Shown: positions 1-8,743, counted from the stretch's first letter. The stretch is DNA of 64,000 nucleotides from an uncultured Clostridia bacterium (GCA_934162255.1 CAKPIG010000003.1:94893-158892), one strand, 5' to 3'. Translations and numbers: made by a program. The notes: a model not told the origin generated them from the letters alone.

Positions 1-341
1 ATAAAAAATGGCAAATTGAAGCAATAACTAATGTATTGAAAAATTGCATAGAACATTCTAATTATAATAGTGCAATAAATATAAAATATGAACAGAATAA
101 TATGTATAATAAAATTGAAATACAAGATTTTGGAAGCGGAATAACAGCAGAAGATTTACCACATATATTTGAAAGATTTTATAAAGGAAAAAACTCTTCA
201 AGTGAAAGTATAGGAATTGGTTTAGCATTAGCAAAATCAATTATAGAAAATAATAATGGATATATTAGTGTAGAATCAGAAATAGGTAAAGGAAGCAAAT
301 TTACAATAAAATATATTAGAAAAATATATAAAGTAACATAA
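1..341 (+). CDS. Sensor histidine kinase, C-terminal fragment (5' end outside window)
   Basis: Open reading frame entering from the left edge (codons in phase with base 3). The visible part is the ATPase (HATPase_c) domain of a membrane histidine kinase. The N-box reads VLKNCIEHS. It is followed by the G1 box DFGSGI, the F-box HIFERFYKG and the G2 box GIGLALAKSI, all intact, so the kinase should bind ATP. The TTG at base 36 lies inside the N-box and is not a start. Its sensor domain and probable partner response regulator lie upstream, outside the window. The next gene starts 18 bases after the stop with its own GGAGG. Confidence 0.9.
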   Translation, partial: KKWQIEAITNVLKNCIEHSNYNSAINIKYEQNNMYNKIEIQDFGSGITAEDLPHIFERFYKGKNSSSESIGIGLALAKSIIENNNGYISVESEIGKGSKFTIKYIRKIYKVT

Positions 342-359
342 AAATTTAAGGAGGAGTAA

Positions 360-1241
360 ATGCAGCAAAACATACCAGATTTTTTAGAAAGGTTATTAAA
401 AGAACAATATGGACAAGACTTAACGGCAAATATATTAGAAGGATATTTATCAAAAAGAAAAACAACATTAAGAGTAAATATATTAAAGTCAAATAATGAA
501 GAAGTAGAAAATGAATTAAAAATGAACAATATAAAATTTTCAAATGTCACATGGTATAAGCAAGGAATAATAATTGAAAATGCAAGAGAAGATGAAATAA
601 AAAAATTGAAAATATATGAAGAAGGAAAAATATATTTACAAAGTTTATCATCTATGATACCTGCAATAGTAGTAAATCCAAAAAATGATGAAAATATATT
701 AGATATGGCAGCAGCACCAGGAGGCAAAACAACACAAATGGCAGCAATTTCTGATAATGGAGCAATGATAACTGCATGTGAAAAGAACAAAATAAGGGCA
801 GATAGATTAAAATATAATCTAGATAAACAAGGAGCAAGAAGAGTTAATGTAATACAACAAGACTCAAGAAAGTTAGATGACTTCCTAAAATTTGATAAAG
901 TATTACTTGATGCACCATGTAGTGGAAGTGGAACAGCAAACATATTTGAAGAAAAGTTTACAGAAGAATTAATAAATCGTTCAACAAAAATACAAGAAGA
1001 ATTACTAAAAAAAGCAATTAATTTAACTAAAAAAGGTGGAGAAATAATATATTCAACATGTTCAATATTGGCAAAAGAAAATGAAAATATATTAGAAAAA
1101 ATAATAGATAAAGTAGAAGTACAAAAAATAGAAAAATTAGAGCAAATACCACTTTTACATACCAAAATAAAAGGAACAATATGTATTGCACCAAATGAAA
1201 ATTATGAAGGATTTTTTATAGCAAAATTAATAAAAAAATAG
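360..1241 (+). CDS. RsmB/NOP-family RNA (cytosine-5)-methyltransferase
   Basis: SAM-dependent enzyme expected to methylate C5 of cytosine in rRNA or tRNA. The SAM-binding motif LDMAAAPGGKT lies near residues 114-124. Both family cysteines are present: Cys187 in DAPCSGSG (motif IV) and Cys234 in YSTCSI (motif VI, the nucleophile in this family). At 293 residues it lacks the NusB domain of RsmB and the long C-terminal part of RsmF, so it is a compact member and its target cannot be assigned. AAGGAGG lies just before the ATG. It appears to start an operon with the next two genes (gaps of 10 and -20 bases). Confidence 0.9.
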   Translation: MQQNIPDFLERLLKEQYGQDLTANILEGYLSKRKTTLRVNILKSNNEEVENELKMNNIKFSNVTWYKQGIIIENAREDEIKKLKIYEEGKIYLQSLSSMIPAIVVNPKNDENILDMAAAPGGKTTQMAAISDNGAMITACEKNKIRADRLKYNLDKQGARRVNVIQQDSRKLDDFLKFDKVLLDAPCSGSGTANIFEEKFTEELINRSTKIQEELLKKAINLTKKGGEIIYSTCSILAKENENILEKIIDKVEVQKIEKLEQIPLLHTKIKGTICIAPNENYEGFFIAKLIKK

Positions 1242-1251
1242 GAGAATAAAC

Positions 1252-2832
1252 ATGATAAGAATAAAAGATATCAAAATAAGAGAAAACTTATCAGATGAAG
1301 AAGTATTAAAAATAGCAATATCAAAGCAAAAAATAAAACAAGATGAAATAGAAGAATGGTACATATATAAAAAATCAATAGATGCGAGAAAAAAAGAAGA
1401 TGTACATTATAATTATTCTTTCAATATAAAATTAAAAGATAAAAAAAGAGAAAGAAAATTCGAAAAAATAGAAGAAACATTTTTGACTCCAATAAAAGTA
1501 TCAAGAAAAAGCAATTATAGACCAGTTATTGTAGGAACAGGTCCAGCAGGACTTTTTGCAGCATTAACATTGATAGAAAATGGAATAAAACCAATAGTCC
1601 TAGAAAGAGGAAAAAAGGTAGAAGATAGAATAGAAGACGTAAACAATTTTAATCAAAACAGAAAAATTAATGTAAAATCAAATGTACAATTTGGAGAAGG
1701 CGGAGCAGGTACATTTTCAGACGGCAAACTAAATACAGGGAATACGAGTATATATTCTATGGAAGTCTTAAAGAAATTTGTTAAATTTGGTGCACCAGAA
1801 GAAATTTTATATACAGCAAAACCTCATATAGGAACAGATAATTTAGTTAAAATAGTAAGAAATATGCGAAAATATATAAATGAAAATGGTGGAGAAATAT
1901 TATTTGAAGAACAAATGACAGATTTAAAAATAGTAAATGAAAAAATAAAATCTGTAAAATGTTCAAAAGAAATAGAAACAGACACAGTAATACTTGCAAT
2001 AGGACATAGTGCAAGAGATACATTTAAAATGCTACAAGAAAAAGGAGTAGAACTCCAACCTAAGAATTTTGCTGTAGGTGTAAGAATTGAGCATTTACAA
2101 GAAGATATAAATAAAGCACAATATGGAGAAATTACGAATTTAAAATTACCACCAGCAGATTATAAACTAGTATATCATGCTTCAAATGGAAGGACATGTT
2201 ATACATTTTGCATGTGTCCCGGAGGTCAAGTAATAGCATCAAACTCAGAAGAAAATAGTATAGTAACAAATGGAATGAGCAATTTTGCAAGAGACGGAAA
2301 AAATTCTAACAGTGCACTACTTGTCAATATAAATGTAGAAGACTTTTTCAAAAAAGACTCATTAGATGGAATGCTTTTTCAAGACGAATTAGAAAGAAAA
2401 GCTTTTGAGCTAGGAGGTTCAAATTATAATGCACCAATACAAAGAGTAGAAGACTTTATATTAAATAAAAAAACAGAAAAATTAGGTGAAATAGAACCAA
2501 CATATAAACCAGGAGTTACAATGGCGAACCTTAACGAAATTTTGCCACAATATATATCAGAAACAATGAAAGAAGCACTTGAAAATTTAAACAAAAAACT
2601 AGTAGGATTTGCAGACAAAGATGCAATACTTACAGCTGTAGAAACAAGAAGTTCATCACCAGTACAGATTACAAGAAATAAAGAGACACTAAATTCAGTA
2701 AATGTACAAGGATTATATCCTTGTGGAGAAGGCGCAGGATATGCAGGAGGAATAATGACTGCAGCAATAGATGGAATAAAGTGTGCAATAAAAGTTTTGG
2801 AAGGAGATACAAATGAAATATCTAATAATTGA
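1252..2832 (+). CDS. FAD-dependent oxidoreductase (COG2509 type)
   Basis: 526-residue predicted flavoprotein dehydrogenase, probably cytosolic. After an N-terminal segment of about 90 residues comes a Rossmann FAD site (IVGTGPAGLFAAL, about residues 93-105) with the acidic residue of the second strand in VLERG. The C-terminal FAD-binding motif is LYPCGEGAGYAGGIM. The order, the N-terminal extension and the GEGGAGTFSDGKLNTG stretch fit the 'NAD(FAD)-utilizing dehydrogenase' family COG2509, whose substrate is unknown. RBS GGAG lies before the ATG. The gene is co-directional with the methyltransferase (10-base gap), and the next gene starts inside its last codons. Confidence 0.88.
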   Translation: MIRIKDIKIRENLSDEEVLKIAISKQKIKQDEIEEWYIYKKSIDARKKEDVHYNYSFNIKLKDKKRERKFEKIEETFLTPIKVSRKSNYRPVIVGTGPAGLFAALTLIENGIKPIVLERGKKVEDRIEDVNNFNQNRKINVKSNVQFGEGGAGTFSDGKLNTGNTSIYSMEVLKKFVKFGAPEEILYTAKPHIGTDNLVKIVRNMRKYINENGGEILFEEQMTDLKIVNEKIKSVKCSKEIETDTVILAIGHSARDTFKMLQEKGVELQPKNFAVGVRIEHLQEDINKAQYGEITNLKLPPADYKLVYHASNGRTCYTFCMCPGGQVIASNSEENSIVTNGMSNFARDGKNSNSALLVNINVEDFFKKDSLDGMLFQDELERKAFELGGSNYNAPIQRVEDFILNKKTEKLGEIEPTYKPGVTMANLNEILPQYISETMKEALENLNKKLVGFADKDAILTAVETRSSSPVQITRNKETLNSVNVQGLYPCGEGAGYAGGIMTAAIDGIKCAIKVLEGDTNEISNN

Positions 2833-3535
2833 TGAAAGAATGAGAGAAATAGAAAAAGAATATTTTAAAATGATGGGATATCAATTAATTGAAATTGAAA
2901 CAAGTGAAGAAGTATATCAAGAAATTTCAGCTCATGTAGATATATTTGCATGTAAAGTTGGAAATGAAGTAATTATAGAGCCAACTCAATATATAAGAAT
3001 GCCTAAACTACCATGGATAATTTCAGGAATTAATAATGTAGAAAGAGAATATCCATTTGACATAAAGTATAATGTGTGCACGATTGGGAAAAAAGCTTTT
3101 CACCTATTTAGATATACAGACACAAAAATACAACAAGAATTAATAAAAAATGGTTATGAGCTAATAAACACAACACAGGGTTATACAAACTGTTCAATTG
3201 CAGTAATAGATGGTAATTCTGCAATAGTAACAGATAAAGGCTTATATCAAATTCTAAAGAAAGAAGGAATAGATGTATTATATTTAGAAGATGAGCTAGA
3301 TATAAAATTATTTAAAGGAATGAGATATAGTGAGAAAAAAGGATTTATAGGAGGATGTATCTCAAGAGTTGGCAACGACATAGTTGTATTTGGAGACCTA
3401 AATAAAATAGATTTACATGGAAAAATAAGAAAATTTATAGAAAGTAAAAATATTCAAATAGTAGACTTTGAAAATTTAGATGTAATAGACTATGGAGGAG
3501 TTATAGAAGTAAAAAGTGATTTGTCAACATTTTAA
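2813..3535 (+). CDS. DUF6873 family protein
   Basis: 240-residue cytosolic protein resembling the DUF6873 family. It has a conserved-looking NTTQGYTNCSIAVIDGNSAIVTDKG segment (about residues 117-141) and VVFGDLNKIDLHGKI near the C-terminus; function is unknown. The start overlaps the oxidoreductase gene by 20 bases, with an internal GGAG upstream, indicating translational coupling. It ends the first operon of the window. No hairpin with a clear T-tract follows, but the stretch leads into the 6S RNA gene. Confidence 0.75.
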   Translation: MKYLIIDERMREIEKEYFKMMGYQLIEIETSEEVYQEISAHVDIFACKVGNEVIIEPTQYIRMPKLPWIISGINNVEREYPFDIKYNVCTIGKKAFHLFRYTDTKIQQELIKNGYELINTTQGYTNCSIAVIDGNSAIVTDKGLYQILKKEGIDVLYLEDELDIKLFKGMRYSEKKGFIGGCISRVGNDIVVFGDLNKIDLHGKIRKFIESKNIQIVDFENLDVIDYGGVIEVKSDLSTF

Positions 3536-3623
3536 AAAAACTGAAAGAGAGAGAATAATTCAAAAAAACGAAGAAATAATATTGCTAATACGAAAAATTA
3601 TAAAAATTTGAACTTAAATAAAG

Positions 3624-3653
3624 TTGCAATATCAAATTAACTGTGTTAATATA
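3624..3653 (+). promoter_or_regulatory. Candidate promoter for the 6S RNA
   Basis: TTGCAA (3624-3629), 18-base spacer, TAATAT (3648-3653). It lies upstream of the 6S RNA and has no coding sequence on the same strand. Start site inferred near 3660; the spacing is plausible but the boxes are not ideal. Confidence 0.4.
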
Positions 3654-3682
3654 TGTATAACAATTAAATAGAGAAAAAAGAA

Positions 3683-3877
3683 ATATCCTGCGTAGTTCGT
3701 GTAGCACAGAATTTTTAGAACCTACAAGTTTAAAGAGGGGCCGAATCCTTTGAGTATGGCGTGCAAGCTTACACCTGATGGTAGTAAGAAGCCCATGAGT
3801 ATTCAAGTAGGCACCCACCTGTCGAAGACAGGTCCTTAAAAATTCAGGCAACTTACGGCTAAGGCGGGAATTTTTTT
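3683..3877 (+). ncRNA. ssrS: 6S RNA
   Basis: Non-coding RNA that mimics an open promoter and binds the housekeeping sigma-factor RNA polymerase. The 5' CCTGC (from 3687) pairs with GCGGG near 3868 to form the closing stem. The 5' strand carries the 6S-like TAGTTCGTG motif. The 3' half holds GGCACCCACCTG, a small CACCTGTCGAAGACAGGT hairpin and ACGGCTAAGGCGGG, as I recall from Firmicutes 6S-1 sequences. A T-run follows at 3871. Recognition is by memory of the family, not alignment; a covariance-model search would settle it. An 88-codon minus-strand ORF across this region is a by-product. Confidence 0.8.
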
Positions 3878-3898
3878 GTGAAATTATAAAATAAAAGA

Positions 3899-3923
3899 TG
3901 CCACGTCTTACTTACGACGTGGC
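3899..3923 (-). terminator. Terminator of the minus-strand membrane protein gene
   Basis: Perfect 9-bp stem TGCCACGTC/GACGTGGCA with an 8-base loop. Read on the minus strand it is followed by TCTTTTATTTT. The stop codon of the gene (3908-3910) lies in the loop. Confidence 0.75.
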
Positions 3924-4312
3924 AGTTTGAGAATATACCTATAATTTTTATTTAAACTATAGACCAAAATGAAAAGAATACTGACCCATACAGCTACTAG
4001 GATAGCAATAATAACAAATCTGATTGTCTGAGCCAGGTCGTTATAACCCAATTCAATCAAAAAGTGATTGAAAGGAGTTCTTGATGCAAACTCTTTAGTT
4101 TCGTTAATAACTCCATCATATTGAGCTTTTAGTTCATCTGTCCCTTCTTTACCATTTTTTTCTTCTGTTTCAATGATGAAATGGCGTGAATCAGAAAGAT
4201 CCGCTAATTCCAAACATGGAACTATGAAAAATATGGAAAGACAACACTCAATAGCCACTAGTAAAAGCATTTTCATGCTCCACTTTAAGATTTTCTTACT
4301 CCGTTTTCTCAT
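3908..4312 (-). CDS. Small two-TM membrane protein, unknown function
   Basis: 134 residues; not recognised. Two hydrophobic segments (about residues 15-37 and 97-121) flank an extracytoplasmic-looking, charged loop; both termini are basic, suggesting both ends are cytosolic. Codon choice differs from neighbours (more G/C-ending codons; 24 of 60 bases are G or C in 4021-4080). It is a lone minus-strand gene between 6S RNA and dnaE. It has its own strong promoter, a TCCTCC (minus GGAGGA) RBS ahead of the ATG, and a hairpin overlapping its stop, so it looks like an acquired single-gene unit. Confidence 0.75.
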   Translation of the reverse strand: MRKRSKKILKWSMKMLLLVAIECCLSIFFIVPCLELADLSDSRHFIIETEEKNGKEGTDELKAQYDGVINETKEFASRTPFNHFLIELGYNDLAQTIRFVIIAILVAVWVSILFILVYSLNKNYRYILKLPRRK

Positions 4313-4356
4313 CTTGATATTCCTCCTAAAAATATTTATTTAAAAATACAACTTCT

Positions 4357-4385
4357 ATTATAATATATATTTAAAACTGATGCAA
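4357..4385 (-). promoter_or_regulatory. Promoter of the minus-strand membrane protein gene
   Basis: On the minus strand: TTGCAT (4380-4385), 17-base spacer, TATAAT (4357-4362). Near-consensus sigma-A promoter, about 45 bases before the start codon. Confidence 0.7.
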
Positions 4386-4461
4386 CTAATTTACTAAAAA
4401 TCATTTCAAATTGAGTGAATATATGATAGAATAATCGAAGATAGAATAAATGGAGGAAGAA

Positions 4462-7400
4462 ATGTCAGAATTTGTACATTTACACATACATAGTGAATTT
4501 AGTTTATTAGATGGGGCAAATAGAATAAAAGACTTGCCAGTAAGGGCAAAGAAACTTGGAATGAAAGCAATGGCAATAACAGACCATGGCGTTATGTATG
4601 GTGCGATAGATTTTTATAAAGCATGTAAAAAAGAAGGAATAAAGCCAATAATTGGTTGTGAGGTATATGTTGCACCAAGAAGAAGGTTTGACAAAGAACC
4701 AGGAATAGATAATCATTATAACCATTTAATACTTTTAGCCAAAAATAATCAAGGATATAAAAACTTAAGTAAATTAGTATCATTAGGATTTACAGAAGGA
4801 TATTATTATAAACCAAGAATAGACCTAGAAATACTAGAAAAATATCATGAAGGACTAATCTGTTTAAGTGCATGTCTTGCAGGAAGCGTAAATCAGGCAT
4901 TGTTAAATGGTCAAAATGAAAAAGCAGAAGAAATTGCTTTATGGCATAAAAAAGTATTTGGAGAAGATTATTATATTGAAATTCAAAATAATGGAATAAA
5001 AGAACAAGTATTGGCAAATCAAAAATTAATACAACTTGCAAGAAAACTAGACATTCCACTAGTCGCAACAAATGATGCACATTATTTAAAAAGAGAAGAT
5101 GCATATAATCATGAAATATTATTATGTATTCAAACAGGAAAAAGAATGAGTGATGAAGACAGAATGAAATTTGACACAGAAGAATTATATGTAAAATCAC
5201 CAGAAGAAATGAGCGAATATTTTTCAGCATTTCCAGAAGCAATAGAAAATACTGTAAAAATTGCAGACAAATGCAATGTGGAATTCGAGTTTGGACATAC
5301 AATATTGCCTAATTATGATGTGCCACCAGAATATCCAACACATTATGATTTCTTAAAAAAATTATGTGATGATGGACTAAAAAAGAGATATGGAGAAAAT
5401 CCATCACAAGAAATATTAGATAGAGCAGAATATGAAATTGGAATAATAAAGAAAATGGGGTATGTGGACTATTACTTAATAGTATGGGACTTTATACATT
5501 ATGCTAAAAGTAATGGAATACCTGTAGGTCCAGGAAGAGGTTCAGGAGCAGGTTCAATCTTAGCATATGCAATAGAAATAACAGATATAGACCCTATGAA
5601 ATATGGACTACTTTTTGAAAGGTTTTTAAATCCAGAAAGAATAAGTATGCCAGACTTTGATGTAGACTTTTCAGATGTGGATAGACAAAAAGTAATTGAC
5701 TATGTTTCAGAAAAATATGGACATGACCATGTTTCACAGATTATAACATTTGGAACAATGGCAGCTAAAATGGTAATAAGAGATGTTGCAAGAGTATTGG
5801 ATTTTCCATATGCAGAAGCTGATAAATTGGCAAAAATGATTCCAACAGAAATACACATAACAATTCCAAAAGCCTTAGAACAAAATAAGGAATTAAAAGA
5901 TTTATATGACAATGATGAACAAATACACAAATTATTAGATATAGCAATGGCACTAGAAGGAATGCCAAGACAGGCTTCAACACACGCCTGTGGTGTTGTA
6001 ATAACAAAAGACCCAGTAGATACATATGTGCCACTATATGTAAGAGATAATCAGATTTCAACACAATATATAATGACAACATTAGAAGAATTGGGACTTT
6101 TAAAAATGGATTTTCTTGGACTTAGAACACTTACTGTTATAAAAGACACAATTAATCTTGTAAAACAGAATAGAAGAATAGATGTAGAATTTGACCAAGA
6201 AATGTCAGACCCAAAAGTATATAAATTATGGCAAGATGGAAGCACATCAGGAATATTCCAATTTGAATCACAAGGAATGACAAACTTCATGAAAGAATTA
6301 AAACCAGACTGTTTAGAAGATTTAATAGCAGGAGTTTCTCTATATCGTCCAGGTCCAATGGATCAAATACCAAGATATATCAGAGGAAAACAAAATCCAG
6401 GTCATAATGAATATACACATCCAAGCCTAGAACCAATTTTAAATGTAACATATGGTTGTATGGTTTATCAAGAACAGGTTATGCAAGTAGTAAGAGACTT
6501 AGCTGGATATTCATTAGGAAGAGCAGACTTAGTACGTAGAGCAATGGGAAAGAAAAAGCTTGATGTAATGGCAAAAGAAAGAGAAGTATTTATAAATGGT
6601 CAAATAGATGAAAATGGAAATATTGAAGTACCAGGTTGCGTAAGAAATGGAATTGATGCAGAATCAGCAAATAAAATATTTGACGAAATGGCAGAATTCG
6701 CAAAATACGCATTTAATAAATCACATGCTGCATGCTATGCAGTTGTAGCATATAGAACAGCATACTTAAAAGCATATTATCCTGCAGAATTTATGGCATC
6801 AATGCTGAACAGTTTTCTAGGAAATCTAGACAAAGTACCAGAATACATAGATGAATGCAAAAGAATGGGAATAGAAATACTAAAACCAGACATAAACATG
6901 AGCTATAGTAAATTCACTGTAGAAAATGGAAAAATACGTTTTGGACTAGGAAGCATAAAAAATGTAGGTTTGCAACCAGTTGATAACATAATAAAAGAAA
7001 GAACTGAAAACGGCAAATTTACAGGATTTGCAGATTTTTGTGAAAGAATGGCAGGAGAATCTGTAAATAAAAAATGTATAGAAAGCTTAATAAAAGCGGG
7101 TACATTTTCAGAATTCCCAGAAACAAGAGCAACACTAATAGCTTCATTTGAAGGAATAATTGATGCAATACAATCACATAACAAAAAAGGAATGAATGGT
7201 CAAGTATCAATGTTTGACTTAGGAAGTTTAAATGAAGAAACTAATTTAGATGAAATAAAATATAATTTTATAGAAAGACATGAATTAAATGAAAAAGAAA
7301 TGTTGTCACTAGAAAAAGAAATGCTAGGAATATATGTATCAGGACATCCACTTGAAAAAATAAGAGAACAAATAATAGAAAAAACAAATATTTCATCAGC

Positions 7401-7950
7401 AGATATGAGAAAAATTGATGAGCAAAACATGGCTGAAGAAGTAACAGAAAAAATACAATTTCATGATGGACAAACAGTAAAAATAGCAGGAGTAATAACA
7501 TCTGTAAAAAAGAAATATACAAAAAACAATAAAATAATGGCATTTGTAAATATAGAAGACTTATATGGTTCAGCTGAAATAATAGTATTTGAGCCAACAT
7601 ATTTAAAAGCCCAAGATGTTCTTGTAGAAGAAAATATTGTTATGATAACAGGTAGACTTAGCATAAGAGAAGATGATTCTACAAAAATTGTTGCACAAGA
7701 AATAAAAAATTTTAGAGAAGAAGAATCAAAAGTTTTTATTATAGATATTACTAATACCACAGAAGAACAAAAAGAAAAACTTAGAGGTGCAATAAAATTC
7801 TTTAATGGAGAACAAAATAATATTTGTGTAATGGTAAAAGTAGAAGAAGAATTAAAAAAGTGCGGAGCAATTTATTTAAATGAAGAAATACTAAACTTTT
7901 TCAAACAAATTGTAGGAAGTGAAAATTGTACATACAAAAAGACCAACTGA
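4462..7950 (+). CDS. dnaE: DNA polymerase III alpha subunit (DnaE)
   Basis: Replicative C-family DNA polymerase, 1162 residues from the chosen start. An upstream ATG at 4450 overlaps the ribosome binding site (GGAGG 4452-4456), so ATG 4462 with a 5-base spacing is the likely start. An N-terminal PHP domain (HLHIH at residues 6-10, later GCEVY and NDAHYL) looks complete. The palm carries GPGRGSGAGS (about 355) and the catalytic aspartates in PDFDVDFSD (about 396). A helix-hairpin-helix region follows, then an OB fold near residues 990-1070 (VKIAGVITSVKKK). The length and PHP-first layout fit DnaE rather than PolC. The stop lies inside the terminator. Confidence 0.97.
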   Translation: MSEFVHLHIHSEFSLLDGANRIKDLPVRAKKLGMKAMAITDHGVMYGAIDFYKACKKEGIKPIIGCEVYVAPRRRFDKEPGIDNHYNHLILLAKNNQGYKNLSKLVSLGFTEGYYYKPRIDLEILEKYHEGLICLSACLAGSVNQALLNGQNEKAEEIALWHKKVFGEDYYIEIQNNGIKEQVLANQKLIQLARKLDIPLVATNDAHYLKREDAYNHEILLCIQTGKRMSDEDRMKFDTEELYVKSPEEMSEYFSAFPEAIENTVKIADKCNVEFEFGHTILPNYDVPPEYPTHYDFLKKLCDDGLKKRYGENPSQEILDRAEYEIGIIKKMGYVDYYLIVWDFIHYAKSNGIPVGPGRGSGAGSILAYAIEITDIDPMKYGLLFERFLNPERISMPDFDVDFSDVDRQKVIDYVSEKYGHDHVSQIITFGTMAAKMVIRDVARVLDFPYAEADKLAKMIPTEIHITIPKALEQNKELKDLYDNDEQIHKLLDIAMALEGMPRQASTHACGVVITKDPVDTYVPLYVRDNQISTQYIMTTLEELGLLKMDFLGLRTLTVIKDTINLVKQNRRIDVEFDQEMSDPKVYKLWQDGSTSGIFQFESQGMTNFMKELKPDCLEDLIAGVSLYRPGPMDQIPRYIRGKQNPGHNEYTHPSLEPILNVTYGCMVYQEQVMQVVRDLAGYSLGRADLVRRAMGKKKLDVMAKEREVFINGQIDENGNIEVPGCVRNGIDAESANKIFDEMAEFAKYAFNKSHAACYAVVAYRTAYLKAYYPAEFMASMLNSFLGNLDKVPEYIDECKRMGIEILKPDINMSYSKFTVENGKIRFGLGSIKNVGLQPVDNIIKERTENGKFTGFADFCERMAGESVNKKCIESLIKAGTFSEFPETRATLIASFEGIIDAIQSHNKKGMNGQVSMFDLGSLNEETNLDEIKYNFIERHELNEKEMLSLEKEMLGIYVSGHPLEKIREQIIEKTNISSADMRKIDEQNMAEEVTEKIQFHDGQTVKIAGVITSVKKKYTKNNKIMAFVNIEDLYGSAEIIVFEPTYLKAQDVLVEENIVMITGRLSIREDDSTKIVAQEIKNFREEESKVFIIDITNTTEEQKEKLRGAIKFFNGEQNNICVMVKVEEELKKCGAIYLNEEILNFFKQIVGSENCTYKKTN

Positions 7951-7965
7951 TGTTGGCCTTTTTGT
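7936..7965 (+). terminator. dnaE terminator
   Basis: GACCAAC / GTTGGCC stem with a TGAT loop, flanked by AAAAA and TTTTT. The dnaE stop (7948-7950) is in the loop. The flanking A and T runs could make it act in both directions. Confidence 0.8.
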
Positions 7966-7972
7966 CGCTTAC

Positions 7973-7993
7973 AAAGTAGGAAACACCTACTTT
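7973..7993 (-). terminator. Hairpin at the end of the 102-residue gene
   Basis: Perfect 8-bp stem AAAGTAGG/CCTACTTT, loop AAACA, overlapping the minus-strand stop codon. No immediate T-tract on the minus strand, but the dnaE terminator (with a T-run in that direction too) lies a few bases beyond, so the pair may act together. Confidence 0.5.
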
Positions 7994-8300
7994 ATAAGCT
8001 AGGAGAAAACTTACAAAACATAGGTCTATATTTTGCATTGCTGAAACAAGGACTATGTTTTACAGTGAATCCAGCTTCACGTAAACCTTCCTCTACATCA
8101 AGAGGAAGAAGCCCAGTCTTGGGTAACGCCGGTGACAGAACTGCAATTTCACAAATTTCCTCGTTAGGAAGAGTACCTCTTAACCTAACACAATATTCAG
8201 AGAATCTTGTGCAATGAACTGTTGCATAGTCAGGAAAGAATTTTCCCCGAGAGATTGCATTTTTAACTGTTACCATGTCCTTTACGACAATGTTCTTCAT
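7992..8300 (-). CDS. Hypothetical protein, atypical composition
   Basis: 102 residues; no family recognised. Soluble, no signal or membrane segment, basic, with cysteines in TVHCTRFSEYC, EEICEI and the C-terminal SPCF..FCKF. RBS AAAGGAGG lies about 11 bases before ATG. Base composition is very different from dnaE: 53 of 120 bases in 8041-8160 are G or C, against 18 of 60 in dnaE 5041-5100. Preceded by a consensus promoter and ending at a hairpin, it forms an isolated minus-strand transcription unit, probably acquired. Confidence 0.7.
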   Translation of the reverse strand: MKNIVVKDMVTVKNAISRGKFFPDYATVHCTRFSEYCVRLRGTLPNEEICEIAVLSPALPKTGLLPLDVEEGLREAGFTVKHSPCFSNAKYRPMFCKFSPSL

Positions 8301-8350
8301 GATTGATTTTTCCTCCTTTTTCTATAATCACTTAATCATGATACAATATA

Positions 8351-8379
8351 ATTATACATCATTTTACATAATATGTCAA
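8351..8379 (-). promoter_or_regulatory. Consensus promoter of the 102-residue gene
   Basis: On the minus strand: TTGACA (8374-8379), 17-base spacer, TATAAT (8351-8356). Both hexamers match the sigma-A consensus perfectly. Confidence 0.8.
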
Positions 8380-8488
8380 AGGAGAGAAAATTCAAATAAT
8401 GCAAAATGTAATAAAAGCAAAAAAACTATTGAAGTTTGATGAAAATAATTATAAATTTTTAATTATTCAATAAATTTCACATTCATTG

Positions 8489-8517
8489 TTGACTAAAATA
8501 AAAAAATATGTTATAAC
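8489..8517 (+). promoter_or_regulatory. Promoter of tRNA-Glu (and probably of the riboswitch/ATPase)
   Basis: TTGACT (8489-8494), 17-base spacer, TATAAC (8512-8517) with an extended -10 TG at 8509-8510. The predicted start site falls just before the tRNA. It is the only good promoter before the riboswitch. Confidence 0.75.
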
Positions 8518-8531
8518 TAGAAAGTACTTAA

Positions 8532-8606
8532 GGCCCCTTGGTCAAGCGGTTAAGACGCCACCCTCTCAAGGTGGAATCATGGGTTCGATTCCCGTAGGGG
8601 TCACCA
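8532..8606 (+). tRNA. trnE: tRNA-Glu (CTC)
   Basis: 75 bases with encoded CCA. Acceptor stem GGCCCCT/AGGGGTC. Anticodon stem CCACC/GGTGG closes the 7-base loop CTCTCAA, giving anticodon CTC (decodes GAG). T-loop GGTTCGATTCC is canonical. No terminator follows; the riboswitch P1 stem starts 7 bases later. Confidence 0.95.
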
Positions 8607-8613
8607 ATATATT

Positions 8614-8698
8614 AAAAGGGAGTAGTTTTTTTATTGCTAGTCAACAGTCGCGATAGAAATATCTGGCTAGTAAGCTCTACAGAGTAAACGAGACTTTT
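8614..8698 (+). promoter_or_regulatory. yybP-ykoY family (Mn2+) riboswitch aptamer
   Basis: The 5' element AAAAGGGAGTAG and the 3' element AACGAGACTTTT match the characteristic ends of the yybP-ykoY class, with P1 formed by AAAAG/CTTTT and internal GTCAACAGTCGCG and GGCTAGTAAGC segments. This class senses Mn2+ and typically controls Mn exporters and P-type ATPases, as here. Recognised by eye; a covariance-model search is the decisive test. Confidence 0.8.
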
Positions 8699-8743
8699 AA
8701 AGATAGCTAATAAAAGCTTTCTTTAGGAGTCTTGTTTTAGTTA
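8689..8743 (+). terminator. Riboswitch expression-platform terminator
   Basis: Long hairpin from CGAGACTTTTAAAGA, through a 4-bp AGCT/AGCT inner stem with AATAAA loop, to TCTTTAGGAGTCTTG, followed by TTTT. Its 5' arm contains the CTTTT that closes aptamer P1, so aptamer and terminator exclude each other: ligand binding should favour readthrough (ON switch). Confidence 0.8.

Noticed and set aside
179..1165. Long minus-strand open frame (328 codons) opposite the kinase and methyltransferase genes
   Set aside because: Product is Ser/Phe/Ile-rich and mirrors the A-rich plus-strand genes; no RBS; the plus strand encodes clear protein families.
3585..3851. 88-codon minus-strand ORF
   Set aside because: It covers the 6S RNA on the opposite strand and has no RBS or recognisable product.
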